DNA of 64,000 bases from the NCBI GenBank assembly GCA_015060395.1, contig SUYP01000011.1, positions 7,946-71,945 on the forward strand, read 5' to 3'. Of this stretch, positions 33,302 to 42,567 are shown piece by piece (the first letter of the stretch is position 1; the number at the start of each line of letters is the position of its first letter). Origin of the DNA: Bacteroidales bacterium (lineage in GTDB: Bacteria > Bacteroidota > Bacteroidia > Bacteroidales > UBA932). Made by a program: the position numbers and the translations under genes. A model generated the notes under the pieces. It was not told the origin of the DNA. It worked only from the letters and a program-made list of their open reading frames with translations, and did not search any database.

Positions 33302-34420
33302 TTACCGCGTATTACGGAAATCTTCTATCGTCCTGACGATCTCATCTGCAGAGTCACTTATCGACAGAAGGAGGTTGTTGTATTTTCCCTTGTCGATCAG
33401 ATACTGCATAAGCCTGTAAACCGGCATTTCCTCTGTCCAGAACTCCTTTCCGAGAAAAACCATAGGACTGGCATATCCGAAACTGAGGTAGTGGTTCTGT
33501 ACGGCATCCTGGAAGATTTCCTGCATTGTTCCTGCACTTCCTGGAGAATATATGACTCCTCCCTTTGCTATTGTCAGGATGGTGTCTTCTCGTGTACTGT
33601 TGTCGAAATATTTGGCGATATGCGTGGCGAATGGGGTAGCCGGCTCGTGACCGTAAAGCCAGGTAGGCACCCCAAGGCTTACATATCTTGGAAAAGGGAA
33701 GCGTTCCATAACACGGAAAGCGCTTTCCAGCCAGAGCTTGTCTTTGTAGCCGGGAGCAGCGGAGAGCATCTGAAGCGCTTCTTCAACATCGGATTCGGAT
33801 CGTCCTGCAAGCCAGGCTCCAAGATGAGTCGCCTCCATAGCGCCTGGGCCACCTCCGCTGACCATCAGGCTTCCTCCCTCTGTGAGTTTCTTGCTGATCA
33901 TCACTACCTTGCGGTAACTCTCGTCAAGGCGGGACAATCCGTGTCCTCCCATTATTCCGACGATGCTCTTTTCGTCGAATGAATGCAGGAAATCGTCGAG
34001 ACCGTCGTTCATAGAGTGGTCGTGAAGAATCCTGGCAAGGGTCTCCTTTATGTCTCCGGTCTGCTTGCCTGCCTTGATATAATGTTCATATACCTTAGAG
34101 TCAAAGCAATCCTTGTACGACTCCGGTTCTCCGAGCCTGTATCCTGCATACAAGCTTCTGGCGTTATAAAGCCCGCTCCTGAATACCCTGAACGGAAGAT
34201 CCTTGAAAGGGGGATATACCAGACACTTCTCATCCATCAGCGGTTTCAGTTCATCGACGCCGAAGCCTCCTAGAAACAGACAGTCAGAGTATCTGCATCT
34301 GAGGGCATAGTCCATATAGGGCTTGAAGTCGATCCCTTGAAAGGCATAGTGCCTTAATGTGCCGCCGGCCTCCAGAACTGTCTTGAGGGCTTCGCAGCAT
34401 TCGATTTCCTTATATCTCAT
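33302..34420 (-). CDS. LOG-family (SLOG) nucleotide-binding protein with long N-terminal extension
   Basis: This 372-residue protein has a Rossmann-like LOG domain in its C-terminal part: GIMGGHG (about 157-163), VSGGGPGAMEATHLGAW (about 189-205) and a PGSAGTMQEIFQDA motif (about 305-318), equivalent to PGGxGTxxE. LOG enzymes hydrolyse nucleoside 5'-monophosphates to free base and ribose phosphate. The N-terminal 150 residues are extra compared with ordinary LOG proteins (about 190 residues), recalling the longer nucleosidase PpnN, although I cannot show homology there. It overlaps the SGNH gene by 11 bp. Confidence 0.8.
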   Translation of the reverse strand: MRYKEIECCEALKTVLEAGGTLRHYAFQGIDFKPYMDYALRCRYSDCLFLGGFGVDELKPLMDEKCLVYPPFKDLPFRVFRSGLYNARSLYAGYRLGEPESYKDCFDSKVYEHYIKAGKQTGDIKETLARILHDHSMNDGLDDFLHSFDEKSIVGIMGGHGLSRLDESYRKVVMISKKLTEGGSLMVSGGGPGAMEATHLGAWLAGRSESDVEEALQMLSAAPGYKDKLWLESAFRVMERFPFPRYVSLGVPTWLYGHEPATPFATHIAKYFDNSTREDTILTIAKGGVIYSPGSAGTMQEIFQDAVQNHYLSFGYASPMVFLGKEFWTEEMPVYRLMQYLIDKGKYNNLLLSISDSADEIVRTIEDFRNTR

Positions 34421-35198
34421 TTTCTGAACAGATTTCGAGCAGCTGTGGCTTCAGGACTGATGTCCAGAGCAGATAGCCGTCTGTGTTGATATGCAGGTTG
34501 TCGTTTTCAAACAACGAAGGATTGACGTCTCCGTTTTCGTCAAGCAGAAGAGAATTCACGTCAACGAATGTGACCTGGGGCGAAATTGCAGCATATTCGG
34601 CCATCAGGTGATTCACGATACGCTGCTTCTCTCTCAGGCCGGCGCGAAGGTCGGAATATTTCCAGGACAGAAAGAATACTGGCGTATCTGGATAATCATA
34701 GGCAAGACGCTGGAAAAGCAGCCTGTAATGATCAAGTACTTCACCGGTAGTCAGGTCGTTGGGGTTTCCGGCAATATCATTGTCGCAGAACACTACAAAA
34801 GCCTTCGGACGGTAATGGGCCATTATGCTGCTGTAATTGTAGTGAATATCCCTTACGGTTGCTCCGCCGTAGCCTCTGTTTACTACCCTCAGAGGACTCA
34901 TCATATCTTCCAGACCCTTCCAAAGCCTGATCGATGAACTTCCGAAAAATACGACATCGACCTCTGAAACGGAGTCTGCCGCAGCCTTCTCTTCAAGGGC
35001 CTTGATCTGATCGGCATACCGGGTTATCCATCCCATATCAGATTCCTTTATGACAGGGATCCTGCCTTCTGCAAGGAATGTGGAGGTACTGTCGTTTATA
35101 GTTATTACTGTGCCTTTGAAATTGTCCGTCTGGTTCTGCGGCTGTGCGCAGCTGATGATAGCCAGTGCAGCTGCAGCAATGATTGAGATGTTCTTCAT
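34410..35198 (-). CDS. SGNH/GDSL-family hydrolase, secreted
   Basis: This 262-residue protein has a signal peptide of lipoprotein type (MKNISIIAAAALAIISC, Cys17). The SGNH blocks are VVFFGSSSIRLW (block I with the nucleophile Ser), RGYGGATVRDI (block II Gly), FCDNDIAGNP (block III with Asn) and DNLHINTDGY (block V, Asp and His). Such enzymes remove acyl or acetyl groups from lipids or glycans. It lies between an aldo-keto reductase and a LOG gene on one strand, with 13 bp and an 11-bp overlap. Substrate not known. Confidence 0.88.
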   Translation of the reverse strand: MKNISIIAAAALAIISCAQPQNQTDNFKGTVITINDSTSTFLAEGRIPVIKESDMGWITRYADQIKALEEKAAADSVSEVDVVFFGSSSIRLWKGLEDMMSPLRVVNRGYGGATVRDIHYNYSSIMAHYRPKAFVVFCDNDIAGNPNDLTTGEVLDHYRLLFQRLAYDYPDTPVFFLSWKYSDLRAGLREKQRIVNHLMAEYAAISPQVTFVDVNSLLLDENGDVNPSLFENDNLHINTDGYLLWTSVLKPQLLEICSENEI

Positions 35199-35211
35199 AG
35201 AGTGTTGATAT

Positions 35212-36054
35212 TTAGAATGTCTGTGCTATGATTCTACTGGCATATCCGAGGTCTGTATAGTCTCTGGTGCCGGCATCGTGGAGATTCAGGACCATCAGCT
35301 CTGCCATATCCTCATCGTCAAGACGGAAGTCGAATATGTCGAAATTTTCCCTCATTCTCTCGATCCTTGTCGTCTTCGGTATTGCCGGAATGCCTTGCTG
35401 TACAAGGAATCTCAGACCTACCTGAGTCGAAGTCTTTCCATACTTTTCCCCGATCCTGCCAAGGATTTCGTGCCCGAAGAATCCGTCCTTTCCCTGCGCC
35501 ATAGGCCCCCAGGCCATAACCTTGGTGCCTGTCTGCTCCAGTAGTCCTCGCATAGAGGTTTGCTGGCTGAATACATTAGTCTCAAGCTGGTCGATGGCCG
35601 GAACTATGCTGTTGTGGCATACAAGGTCGTGGAAGCGGTCTGCATAGAAGTTGCTGACTCCGATGGCCCTTGTGCGTCCTTCTGCAAGTGCCTTTTCCAT
35701 AGTACGGTATGTGCCGTAATAGTCTCCGAAAGGCTGATGGACGAGCAGAAGGTCTACATAATCGGTATGGAGTTTCTTCAGACTCTCTGTAAAGGAAGCT
35801 TCTGCTTTCGCTTCTCCTGAATTGGTCAGCCATATCTTTGTGACGATGAAGAATTCATCTCTCGGGATGCCGCTTTTGCGTACGGCATTTCCCACCGCTT
35901 CCTCATTGGCATAGAACTGCGCCGTGTCTATCAAACGGTATCCTGTACTGATGGCATCGGTCACGCATCTTTCACATTCCTTCGGATCCACTTTGAAGAC
36001 TCCGTATCCGAGTGCCGGCATCTGTATTCCGTTATTCAGCTTTATATATTCCAT
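35212..36054 (-). CDS. Aldo/keto reductase
   Basis: This 280-residue NADPH-dependent (beta/alpha)8 enzyme keeps the catalytic tetrad: Asp and Tyr in LIDTAQFYANE, Lys in FIVTKIWL and His in LLLVHQPF. NADPH-binding blocks are near PKTTRIERMREN at the C-terminal end. The pattern fits the AKR5-like branch (2,5-diketogluconate reductase type), which reduces small carbonyls and sugars. I chose ATG 36054 (MEYIKLNNGIQMP) over an in-frame start 24 nt upstream. It has a TATATTTG box at 36076-36083 and heads the AKR-SGNH-LOG operon. Confidence 0.93.
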   Translation of the reverse strand: MEYIKLNNGIQMPALGYGVFKVDPKECERCVTDAISTGYRLIDTAQFYANEEAVGNAVRKSGIPRDEFFIVTKIWLTNSGEAKAEASFTESLKKLHTDYVDLLLVHQPFGDYYGTYRTMEKALAEGRTRAIGVSNFYADRFHDLVCHNSIVPAIDQLETNVFSQQTSMRGLLEQTGTKVMAWGPMAQGKDGFFGHEILGRIGEKYGKTSTQVGLRFLVQQGIPAIPKTTRIERMRENFDIFDFRLDDEDMAELMVLNLHDAGTRDYTDLGYASRIIAQTF

Positions 36055-36075
36055 ATCTTCTGTCTTTGATATCTG

Positions 36076-36083
36076 CAAATATA
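36076..36083 (-). promoter_or_regulatory. Promoter -7 box for the AKR operon
   Basis: TATATTTG on the minus strand, 21 nt before the ATG at 36054. The -33 box is unclear. It is divergent from the aspartase promoter. Confidence 0.4.
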
Positions 36084-36125
36084 GTGTTTTTGCGTTTATG
36101 ATAGGTGATATTTATCCTTGATTTC

Positions 36126-36157
36126 GTTGCTTTCTAATTTATGATTCGTTATCTTTG
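36126..36157 (+). promoter_or_regulatory. Bacteroidetes-type promoter for aspA
   Basis: TATCTTTG (36150-36157) fits TAnnTTTG exactly, and GTTG (36126-36129), 20 bp upstream, is one base from TTTG. The leader to the ATG at 36201 is about 40 nt and AT-rich. Confidence 0.55.
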
Positions 36158-36200
36158 CCCTCTACTTTGGTTATAAATCATTAAAGATATTGCAATAATT

Positions 36201-37631
36201 ATGGAAGATTGTTTGAAAAATGTTCGTGTTGAGAGCGATTTGATAGGAGCTATGGAGGTTCCTGCTGATGCCTTGTATGGAGTACAGACTTTGAGAGGTA
36301 TTGAAAACTTCCCGATCAGTTCATTCCATCTGAATGATTATCCGCTGTTTATCAATGGTCTGGCTATGACCAAGCTCGCTGCGGCGGAGGCCAACCATCA
36401 GCTCGGGCTTCTGACTGATGAGCAGTTCAATGCCATTTCACAGGCTTGCAGAGAGATACTTGCCGGCCAGCATCACGAGCATTTCCCTGTCGATATGATC
36501 CAGGGCGGTGCAGGTACAACGACAAATATGAACGCGAATGAGGTCATCGCCAACCGTGCTCTTCAGATAATGGGCTTCCCTCTCGGAAAATATAAGCATT
36601 GTTCTCCAAATGACCACGTGAACTGCTCTCAGTCCACAAATGATGCATATCCTACAGCTATACATCTGGGACTTTATGCCACTCATCTTGAGTTTATGAA
36701 GCATTTCGAGCTGCTGATCAAGTCTTTCGAGGCTAAGGCTGAGGAGTTCAAGGACATTCTCAAGATGGGACGTACCCAACTCGAGGATGCAGTGCCTATG
36801 ACTCTCGGACAGTCTTTCGGAGCATTCGCATCCATCCTTCGCGATGAGATCAGGAATATCAATTTCGCTGCCGAGGAATTCCTGACGGTAAATATGGGTG
36901 CTACAGCCATCGGTACAGGAATATGTTCTGAACCAGGTTATTCCGAGAAGTGTATTGCAGCTCTTCGTGAGATCACGGGCTGGGATATGAAGCTTGCAGA
37001 TAATCTTGTGGCCGCTACATCGGATACTTCCTGTATGGTAGGATATTCATCTGCGCTCCGCCGTATCGCAACAAAGATGAACAAGATATGCAACGACCTT
37101 CGTCTTCTTTCTTCCGGCCCTCGATGCGGTTTCCACGAGTTCGACCTTCCTGCACGTCAGCCTGGTTCGTCGATTATGCCAGGAAAGGTCAATCCTGTGA
37201 TTCCGGAGGTTATGAACCAGATATGCTACAAGGTGATAGGTAATGACCTTTGCGTTGCAATGTCATCCGAGGCTGCCCAGATGGAGCTCAATGCAATGGA
37301 GCCGGTTATGGCACAGTGCTGCTTCGAATCAGCCGAGATTATGATGAACGGTTTCGACACACTCCGCGTTAATTGCGTTGACGGTATAATAGCCAATGAG
37401 GAACAGTGCGACAAATATATCCATTCAAGCTTTGGAGTGGTTACAGCTCTCAATCCGGTCATCGGATATAAGTATTCTACCAGAATCGCAAAAGAGGCTA
37501 TGGCTACCGGCAAGAGCATTTATGATCTTGTCCTTGAACACGACATCCTTTCGAAAGAAGATCTCGATACCATTCTCTCGCCTGAAAATATGATCAGGCC
37601 GGTAAAGCTCGACATTAAGGTCAAGGAATAG
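36201..37631 (+). CDS. aspA: Aspartate ammonia-lyase
   Basis: This 476-residue enzyme of the fumarase/aspartase superfamily has the active-site lid GSSIMPGKVNP (about 318-328), the SSGPRCGFHEFDLP block and VNCSQSTNDAYPTAIH (about 140-155). Wording such as CNDLRLLSSGPR and PEVMNQICYKVIGND favours aspartase over class II fumarase. It turns aspartate into fumarate and ammonia, feeding the fumarate-reducing pathway used by anaerobic Bacteroidales. ATG 36201 has its own promoter. The uridine kinase gene follows after 57 bp. Confidence 0.93.
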   Translation: MEDCLKNVRVESDLIGAMEVPADALYGVQTLRGIENFPISSFHLNDYPLFINGLAMTKLAAAEANHQLGLLTDEQFNAISQACREILAGQHHEHFPVDMIQGGAGTTTNMNANEVIANRALQIMGFPLGKYKHCSPNDHVNCSQSTNDAYPTAIHLGLYATHLEFMKHFELLIKSFEAKAEEFKDILKMGRTQLEDAVPMTLGQSFGAFASILRDEIRNINFAAEEFLTVNMGATAIGTGICSEPGYSEKCIAALREITGWDMKLADNLVAATSDTSCMVGYSSALRRIATKMNKICNDLRLLSSGPRCGFHEFDLPARQPGSSIMPGKVNPVIPEVMNQICYKVIGNDLCVAMSSEAAQMELNAMEPVMAQCCFESAEIMMNGFDTLRVNCVDGIIANEEQCDKYIHSSFGVVTALNPVIGYKYSTRIAKEAMATGKSIYDLVLEHDILSKEDLDTILSPENMIRPVKLDIKVKE

Positions 37632-37688
37632 GTCCGTAATCCAAAAAATATTGTTATCTTCACCATCTGGAACTAAAATTAATTTCCG

Positions 37689-39356
37689 ATGGTGAAGATT
37701 TTTTGTGTCAACACACAGAGCAGTATGATGTTTCCGGAGGGAACTACGCTTATGGATATGCTTCCGGCATTTGATTTTGAAAGTCCTTATCCAATCTTAT
37801 GTGCCAAAGTCAACAATGTGAGTCAGGGACTGAAATACCGTGCCTTCAACAGCCGCCAGGTAGAGTTCCTTGATTATACGTCCTATCTGGGACGAAGCGT
37901 TTACTGCAATTCCTTGTGTTTCCTTCTCTGCAAGGCAGCGCGCGATGTTTTTCCACAGTGCCGTGTAGTGCTCAGGAGGCCTATTTCAAAGGGCTATTAC
38001 TGCACTATCGACAAAGGGGACGGCACGATTATGTCTGCCTCGGATCTGGAAAGGATCAAGGCCAGGATGACTTCTCTTGTCAAGGCAGATCTGCCTTTCC
38101 GTCGTCACGAGGTGCTGCTGGCTGAAGCCATAGAAATGTTCCGCAATCTCGGCTATGATGACAAGGTGAAGCTTCTTGAAACATCCGGGGATGTCTATGT
38201 GAATTATTATACGCTGGATGATACTCCCGATTATTACTATGAAGCCCTTCTGTCAAGCACAGGCCCTCTCAAGGTATGGAGCCTTGAAATGTATCGTGGA
38301 GGGATGCTGCTGAGGGTTCCGGACAGACATAAGCCGGAAGAACTTGCTCCTTTCTTCGAACAGCCAAAGACCTTTGATGTCTTCTCTGAAAATCTCAAGT
38401 GGAACAGGATAATGGGTCTTGAGAATGTCGGTGATGTAAACCTTGCCTGCCAAAGAGGGGAGGCAAGCGACCTTATCAAGATTGCCGAGGCCCTTCAGGA
38501 AAAGAAGATCGTACAGATAGCTGAGGAGATAGAACGGAGGGTCAATGATCCTGAGAATCCTGTCCGTCTGGTTCTCATCACCGGTCCTAGCTCGAGTGGA
38601 AAATCGACTTTCTGCAAACGTCTCAGCATCCAGCTCAAGGCCTGCGGAATCCGTCCGATCTCATTCTCGACAGATGATTATTTCGTGAACCGTCTCGATA
38701 CTCCGAGGCTTCCGAACGGTGAATTCGACTTTGACAATTTCGAGACCGTTGATCACAGATATCTCCAGAGCGATGTACTGAAACTTCTGAAAGGCGAGAC
38801 AGTTAGTGTGCCTGAATATAACTTTGTTACAGGTCTGCGCGAATTCAATGGCAAGACTCTTAGGCTTGAGCCGGGATCGATTCTGATCATAGAGGGAATA
38901 CACGCCTTGAATCCACGTCTTACCGACCAGGTGGCAGAGTCATCGAAATACAGGATCTTCATCAATACCATCACCAGCATATCTCTGGATGACCACAATT
39001 GCATCCCGACCAGTGACAACCGTCTTCTCCGTCGTATAGTACGAGATTTCAACAAAGGAGCATTCACGGCCCGCGAATCTATTATGCATTGGCCGAATGT
39101 CCGTAGCTCTGAAGTGAAATGGATATATCCATATCAAGAGAATGCAGATGTACTTTTCAACTCGGCATATCTCGTCGAATTCGCCGTTATCCGTGCCCAC
39201 GCCGAACGTATCCTTATGACCGTTCCGAAGAACTGTCCGGAATACAGCGAGGTCCACCGCCTCAAGAAATTCCTCAGCTATTTCACCCCTGTTTCCGACA
39301 AGGACGTTCCATCAACCTCACTGCTGCGAAGCTTCATCGGCGGCAGCAGCCTGTAA
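37689..39356 (+). CDS. Uridine kinase-like nucleoside kinase with TGS-type N terminus
   Basis: This 555-residue protein combines an N-terminal threonyl-tRNA-synthetase-like region (TGS and second additional domain, about 1-230) with a C-terminal P-loop kinase. The kinase shows Walker A TGPSSSGKST (about 298-307), FSTDDYFVNR (about 328) and IIEGIHALNP (about 405). This fused form is common in Bacteroidetes and Firmicutes and is annotated as uridine kinase; it would phosphorylate uridine or cytidine in the salvage pathway. The N-terminal half lacks synthetase catalytic motifs. It converges with the ABC exporter gene across a hairpin. Confidence 0.9.
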   Translation: MVKIFCVNTQSSMMFPEGTTLMDMLPAFDFESPYPILCAKVNNVSQGLKYRAFNSRQVEFLDYTSYLGRSVYCNSLCFLLCKAARDVFPQCRVVLRRPISKGYYCTIDKGDGTIMSASDLERIKARMTSLVKADLPFRRHEVLLAEAIEMFRNLGYDDKVKLLETSGDVYVNYYTLDDTPDYYYEALLSSTGPLKVWSLEMYRGGMLLRVPDRHKPEELAPFFEQPKTFDVFSENLKWNRIMGLENVGDVNLACQRGEASDLIKIAEALQEKKIVQIAEEIERRVNDPENPVRLVLITGPSSSGKSTFCKRLSIQLKACGIRPISFSTDDYFVNRLDTPRLPNGEFDFDNFETVDHRYLQSDVLKLLKGETVSVPEYNFVTGLREFNGKTLRLEPGSILIIEGIHALNPRLTDQVAESSKYRIFINTITSISLDDHNCIPTSDNRLLRRIVRDFNKGAFTARESIMHWPNVRSSEVKWIYPYQENADVLFNSAYLVEFAVIRAHAERILMTVPKNCPEYSEVHRLKKFLSYFTPVSDKDVPSTSLLRSFIGGSSL

Positions 39357-39401
39357 TAGATCATCTCCTGGCGTATAATCGACTGAGTAATAGCCGGTTG
39401 C

Positions 39402-39439
39402 ATATAATGCCTGCTGCAGGAGTGCAGCAGGCATTATAT
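39402..39439. terminator. 15-bp hairpin between convergent genes (same repeat family as 22511-22550)
   Basis: ATATAATGCCTGCTG (39402-39416) and CAGCAGGCATTATAT (39425-39439) pair perfectly around an 8-nt loop. The flank CTCCTGGCGTATAATC repeats that of the copy near 22480. The loop sequence differs between the two copies, but the stem is kept. It separates the uridine kinase and ABC exporter genes, which are convergent. Confidence 0.65.
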
Positions 39440-39488
39440 ATAACTGACTGTCTGTGAGGTAGTTGTGTGACAGAAACCATATCGTGGT

Positions 39489-41282
39489 TTAGTCGATGTC
39501 CAGCGTGTCAGCGAGCTTTTCGATGTTGAGGGACCGTGCGGAGGCATCGACGATGTCCTTGTATATGCCGCCTTTCTTGTAAAGTCCGTCCGGATCGCCG
39601 GATTGCTCCACACGTCCGTCTTTGAGGGCATAGACTATGTCGCTGTCGATGATCTGGGAGATGCTGTGCGAGATTACCACTACAGTCCTGTCGCGCTTGA
39701 TGGCATCGATGCTGGCCTTGATCTGTTCGGTGGCGATGGCGTCGAGACTGGCCGTCGGCTCGTCAAGGAAGATGACAGGAGGGTTCTTGAGGAAGAGTCT
39801 GGCGATGGCGATCCGCTGCTGCTGGCCTCCGGAGAGAAGCTGTGCCTTGGACTGGAAGCCCATAGGAAGCTTCATAACCTGGTCATAGATGTAGGCTTTA
39901 CGTGCTGCCTCATATACTTCTTCCATTGTCGCTCCCGGGCGGCCGTAGCGGATGTTTTCCTCAATGGTTCCGTCGAAGATATGATTCTTCTGCAGCACCA
40001 TTCCGATGTTGTCGCGCAGGAAATGGATGTCATAATCGCGTATGTCCACTCCGTCGAGCTTGATCGATCCACAGTCAGGATCATAGAAACGTACCAGAAG
40101 ATTCAGGATTGTGGATTTTCCAGCTCCTGAGAGTCCTACGAATGCAGTGATTCTTCCGCTGTCTATGTTCATATTGATATCGTGCAGAGCTTTTGTGCCG
40201 TTCGGGTAGGTGAAGTCAACTCCTGATATCTCGAAACGTCCTTCAATCTTCTCCGGCCTGTATTTTCCGGACGGTTCCTGCTGGTCGTCAGCATCAAGGA
40301 TATCGAAGAATCCCTCTGCGTATATCAGAGCGTCGTTCATCTGGTCGAAGATGCGGTGAAGCTGGGTGATAGGGGCGGTCACGTTCGAGAACAGCATTAT
40401 ATGATACATAATCTTACCTATGGTCATTCCGGGATAATCGATAAGCACGAGATATGCCGTAAGGATGATTATGAGAACGGTTCCTATCTGCCTGATGAAG
40501 CTCTTCAGACCGTCATAGTAGAATGATGTCTTGCGTACAAGCATCTGATTGTCAGAGAATTCGGTCTGGATGTTCCATTGCTTTTCGCTTTCGATGCCTT
40601 CTCTGTTGAATGACTTGATGACATTTATGCTGTCGATAATGTTCTTCACTCCGTGGCTTTTCTGCTCTCTGTATGAACGCATATTCCTGCGCCATCCCTG
40701 CAGCTTCCGCGCCTGCCTGATGGTGATGATGATATAGATCGGTACGATCATAAGGGCAGTCAGACCGACATAGACATTGGCGGCGAACATAAGAATGAGA
40801 GCCAGTACGGCACTCATAAAAAGAGGCAGGAGATCGATGAAGAAATTCTGTACCGTCGATGACAGGCTGCTGATTCCCTGATCGATACGCGTCTGAAGCT
40901 TTCCTGTTTCATTGTCCTTGCCGGAGAAGAATGCCATCCTGTAGGTGAGCATTCTGTCGATCACAGCCTGGGACAGATCTTTGGATACATTGATCCTCAT
41001 CTTTTCACCGAAGAAGCTCTGTGCGTATGTTATACCGGCAGAAAGAACTTCCTTGCCAAGAAGGACGATTGTTATGACCGTAAGGATATGCGCTGCCTTC
41101 GACCAGGCAAAGCCTTCAGGATTGATCAGAGCATTGATCGCATCAACCGTACGGTCCAGGACAACGGCATTCACCTGTGCTATCAGGGAACCGATGAGGG
41201 TAAGGATCAATGTGATTATCACCAGCCATCTGTAAGGATATACGTATGGCTTGATCTTCTTGAATAATTCGATTAGGTTCAT
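39489..41282 (-). CDS. ABC exporter, fused membrane and ATPase domains
   Basis: This 597-residue half-transporter has six membrane helices (about 15-320) and a C-terminal ATPase with Walker A GLSGAGKST (about 384-392), Q-loop LQKNHIFDG, signature LLSGGQQQR (about 487), Walker B PVIFLDEPTASLD (about 507) and an H-loop in VVISHS. It would dimerise to export lipids, peptides or drugs, like the MsbA/LmrA group. It lies 3 bp downstream of the TauE-like gene and is probably the last gene of the fRMsr-TauE-exporter operon. Substrate unknown. Confidence 0.93.
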   Translation of the reverse strand: MNLIELFKKIKPYVYPYRWLVIITLILTLIGSLIAQVNAVVLDRTVDAINALINPEGFAWSKAAHILTVITIVLLGKEVLSAGITYAQSFFGEKMRINVSKDLSQAVIDRMLTYRMAFFSGKDNETGKLQTRIDQGISSLSSTVQNFFIDLLPLFMSAVLALILMFAANVYVGLTALMIVPIYIIITIRQARKLQGWRRNMRSYREQKSHGVKNIIDSINVIKSFNREGIESEKQWNIQTEFSDNQMLVRKTSFYYDGLKSFIRQIGTVLIIILTAYLVLIDYPGMTIGKIMYHIMLFSNVTAPITQLHRIFDQMNDALIYAEGFFDILDADDQQEPSGKYRPEKIEGRFEISGVDFTYPNGTKALHDINMNIDSGRITAFVGLSGAGKSTILNLLVRFYDPDCGSIKLDGVDIRDYDIHFLRDNIGMVLQKNHIFDGTIEENIRYGRPGATMEEVYEAARKAYIYDQVMKLPMGFQSKAQLLSGGQQQRIAIARLFLKNPPVIFLDEPTASLDAIATEQIKASIDAIKRDRTVVVISHSISQIIDSDIVYALKDGRVEQSGDPDGLYKKGGIYKDIVDASARSLNIEKLADTLDID

Positions 41283-41285
41283 AGT

Positions 41286-42011
41286 TTATGTCGTAATTAA
41301 GATTATCATTCCGCTGATGAATATATATGAATATACAATGTAAGGAAATACCTTTCCGGGAATATGTCTGAAGGCCCAGGATCCCAGCAGTGTTCCTGCA
41401 ATCACGGCCGTCAGGCAGAACAGGTAGTTCCTTCCCACAGTGGCGGTCAGGAAGCCGTTCGATGCTCGGACTATGGTCATCATAGCATTTCCGATCAGGA
41501 AATATGTCTGAGCCATCGCCATATAATGATTCTTGTCCGGTTCGGATGAAATGAAATACAGTACTGCCGGCGGACCCTGCATTCCGAAGAAGCCTCCCAT
41601 TATTCCGCTTATCGTTCCAGCTCCGATCTGATAGGGAAGGGTAGTCTTAAGCTTTATCCTCCGGCTGAAGAATGCAAAGTATAATGCAGTGAACATCAGT
41701 ATGATACCGAGCACCTTCCTCAGCATCTGGTCGTGGATACGGGTAAGGAGACAGATGGCAGCCGATGAAGTGATGATGAATGTCAGGAGGATAGGAAGGA
41801 GTCTTTTCCAGGTGATATACCTTCTCATCCTGAAGCTGATCATTGCTGATGTCGTCAATGCAAGAAGGCCTGAAAGTGTGGTAGCTTCGCCGTATGAAGG
41901 CATAAGGAAGGGGAGCATCGTCATAATGAATATGCCGAATCCGAATCCGGTGGTTCTCTGGACGAAACTGGCTCCCAAGGTCAGAAGAAATATTTCCAGG
42001 ATATTCTCCAT
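41286..42011 (-). CDS. TauE/SafE-family membrane transporter
   Basis: This 241-residue protein has about seven to eight membrane helices and the two family repeats, each with a Gly-rich turn (GFGFGIFIMTMLPFL at about 20 and GIMGGFFGMQGPPAVLYF at about 137). TauE/SafE proteins are proposed exporters of sulfite, sulfoacetate and related anions. It sits between a methionine sulfoxide reductase and an ABC exporter in one operon. The sulfur theme is suggestive, but the substrate is not shown. Confidence 0.88.
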   Translation of the reverse strand: MENILEIFLLTLGASFVQRTTGFGFGIFIMTMLPFLMPSYGEATTLSGLLALTTSAMISFRMRRYITWKRLLPILLTFIITSSAAICLLTRIHDQMLRKVLGIILMFTALYFAFFSRRIKLKTTLPYQIGAGTISGIMGGFFGMQGPPAVLYFISSEPDKNHYMAMAQTYFLIGNAMMTIVRASNGFLTATVGRNYLFCLTAVIAGTLLGSWAFRHIPGKVFPYIVYSYIFISGMIILITT

Positions 42012-42020
42012 CTGTTCTGC

Positions 42021-42509
42021 CTATGCCCCTGTTTTCTGAATCAATGATGCTATCTTCTCCAGCCACTCCCTGTCGGTGTCATCGAAGGTCGCGGTCTCGA
42101 TGCTGTCTATGTCAAGAACGGCAGTGACTTCGTCTCCATCTTTGGAAAATACCGGCACGACAATTTCGCTGCGTGAGTCGCTGCTGCAGGCGATATGACC
42201 GGGGAAGGCATCGACATCGGGCACAATCACTGTCCTTGCTTCTTTCCAGGCCGTGCCGCACACTCCTTTGCCGAAGCCTATCCTGCTGCACGCCATCGGG
42301 CCTTGGAACGGTCCCAGCACAAGTTCTTCTCCCACTACCCTGTAGAATCCTGTCCAAAGAAAACCGAATGTCTGATGTATCATTGCTGCGATGTTGGCCA
42401 TATCGGCGATGATGTCGTATTCGTTCTCTATGACTGTCTTGATCTGGTCGTACAGGACGGGATATCTGTTGCTTTTGCCGCCTTCTGAAATGATGAGGTT
42501 CTCTGCCAT
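42021..42509 (-). CDS. msrC: Free methionine-(R)-sulfoxide reductase (GAF fold)
   Basis: This 162-residue GAF-domain enzyme has the three cysteines of the fRMsr family at C74, C84 and C108, with the same 10- and 24-residue spacing as in E. coli fRMsr (84, 94, 118). The motifs LWTGFYR, GVCGTAW and SEIVVPVF are also present. It reduces free methionine R-sulfoxide in the cytoplasm. It heads an operon with TauE-like and ABC exporter genes (9-bp and 3-bp gaps). Divergent from the DUF454 gene. Confidence 0.93.
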   Translation of the reverse strand: MAENLIISEGGKSNRYPVLYDQIKTVIENEYDIIADMANIAAMIHQTFGFLWTGFYRVVGEELVLGPFQGPMACSRIGFGKGVCGTAWKEARTVIVPDVDAFPGHIACSSDSRSEIVVPVFSKDGDEVTAVLDIDSIETATFDDTDREWLEKIASLIQKTGA

Positions 42510-42545
42510 TTGAATGAATTTGATTACAAAGATAAGTTATTTGAT

Positions 42546-42553
42546 TATTTTTG
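42546..42553 (+). promoter_or_regulatory. Promoter -7 box for the DUF454 gene
   Basis: TATTTTTG fits TAnnTTTG exactly, 14 nt before the ATG at 42568. TTTG at 42519-42522 is 23 bp upstream, a little further than usual. A divergent TATCTTTG (42534-42527, minus strand) may serve msrC. Confidence 0.45.
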
Positions 42554-42567
42554 CCTTTTATTTGGCT

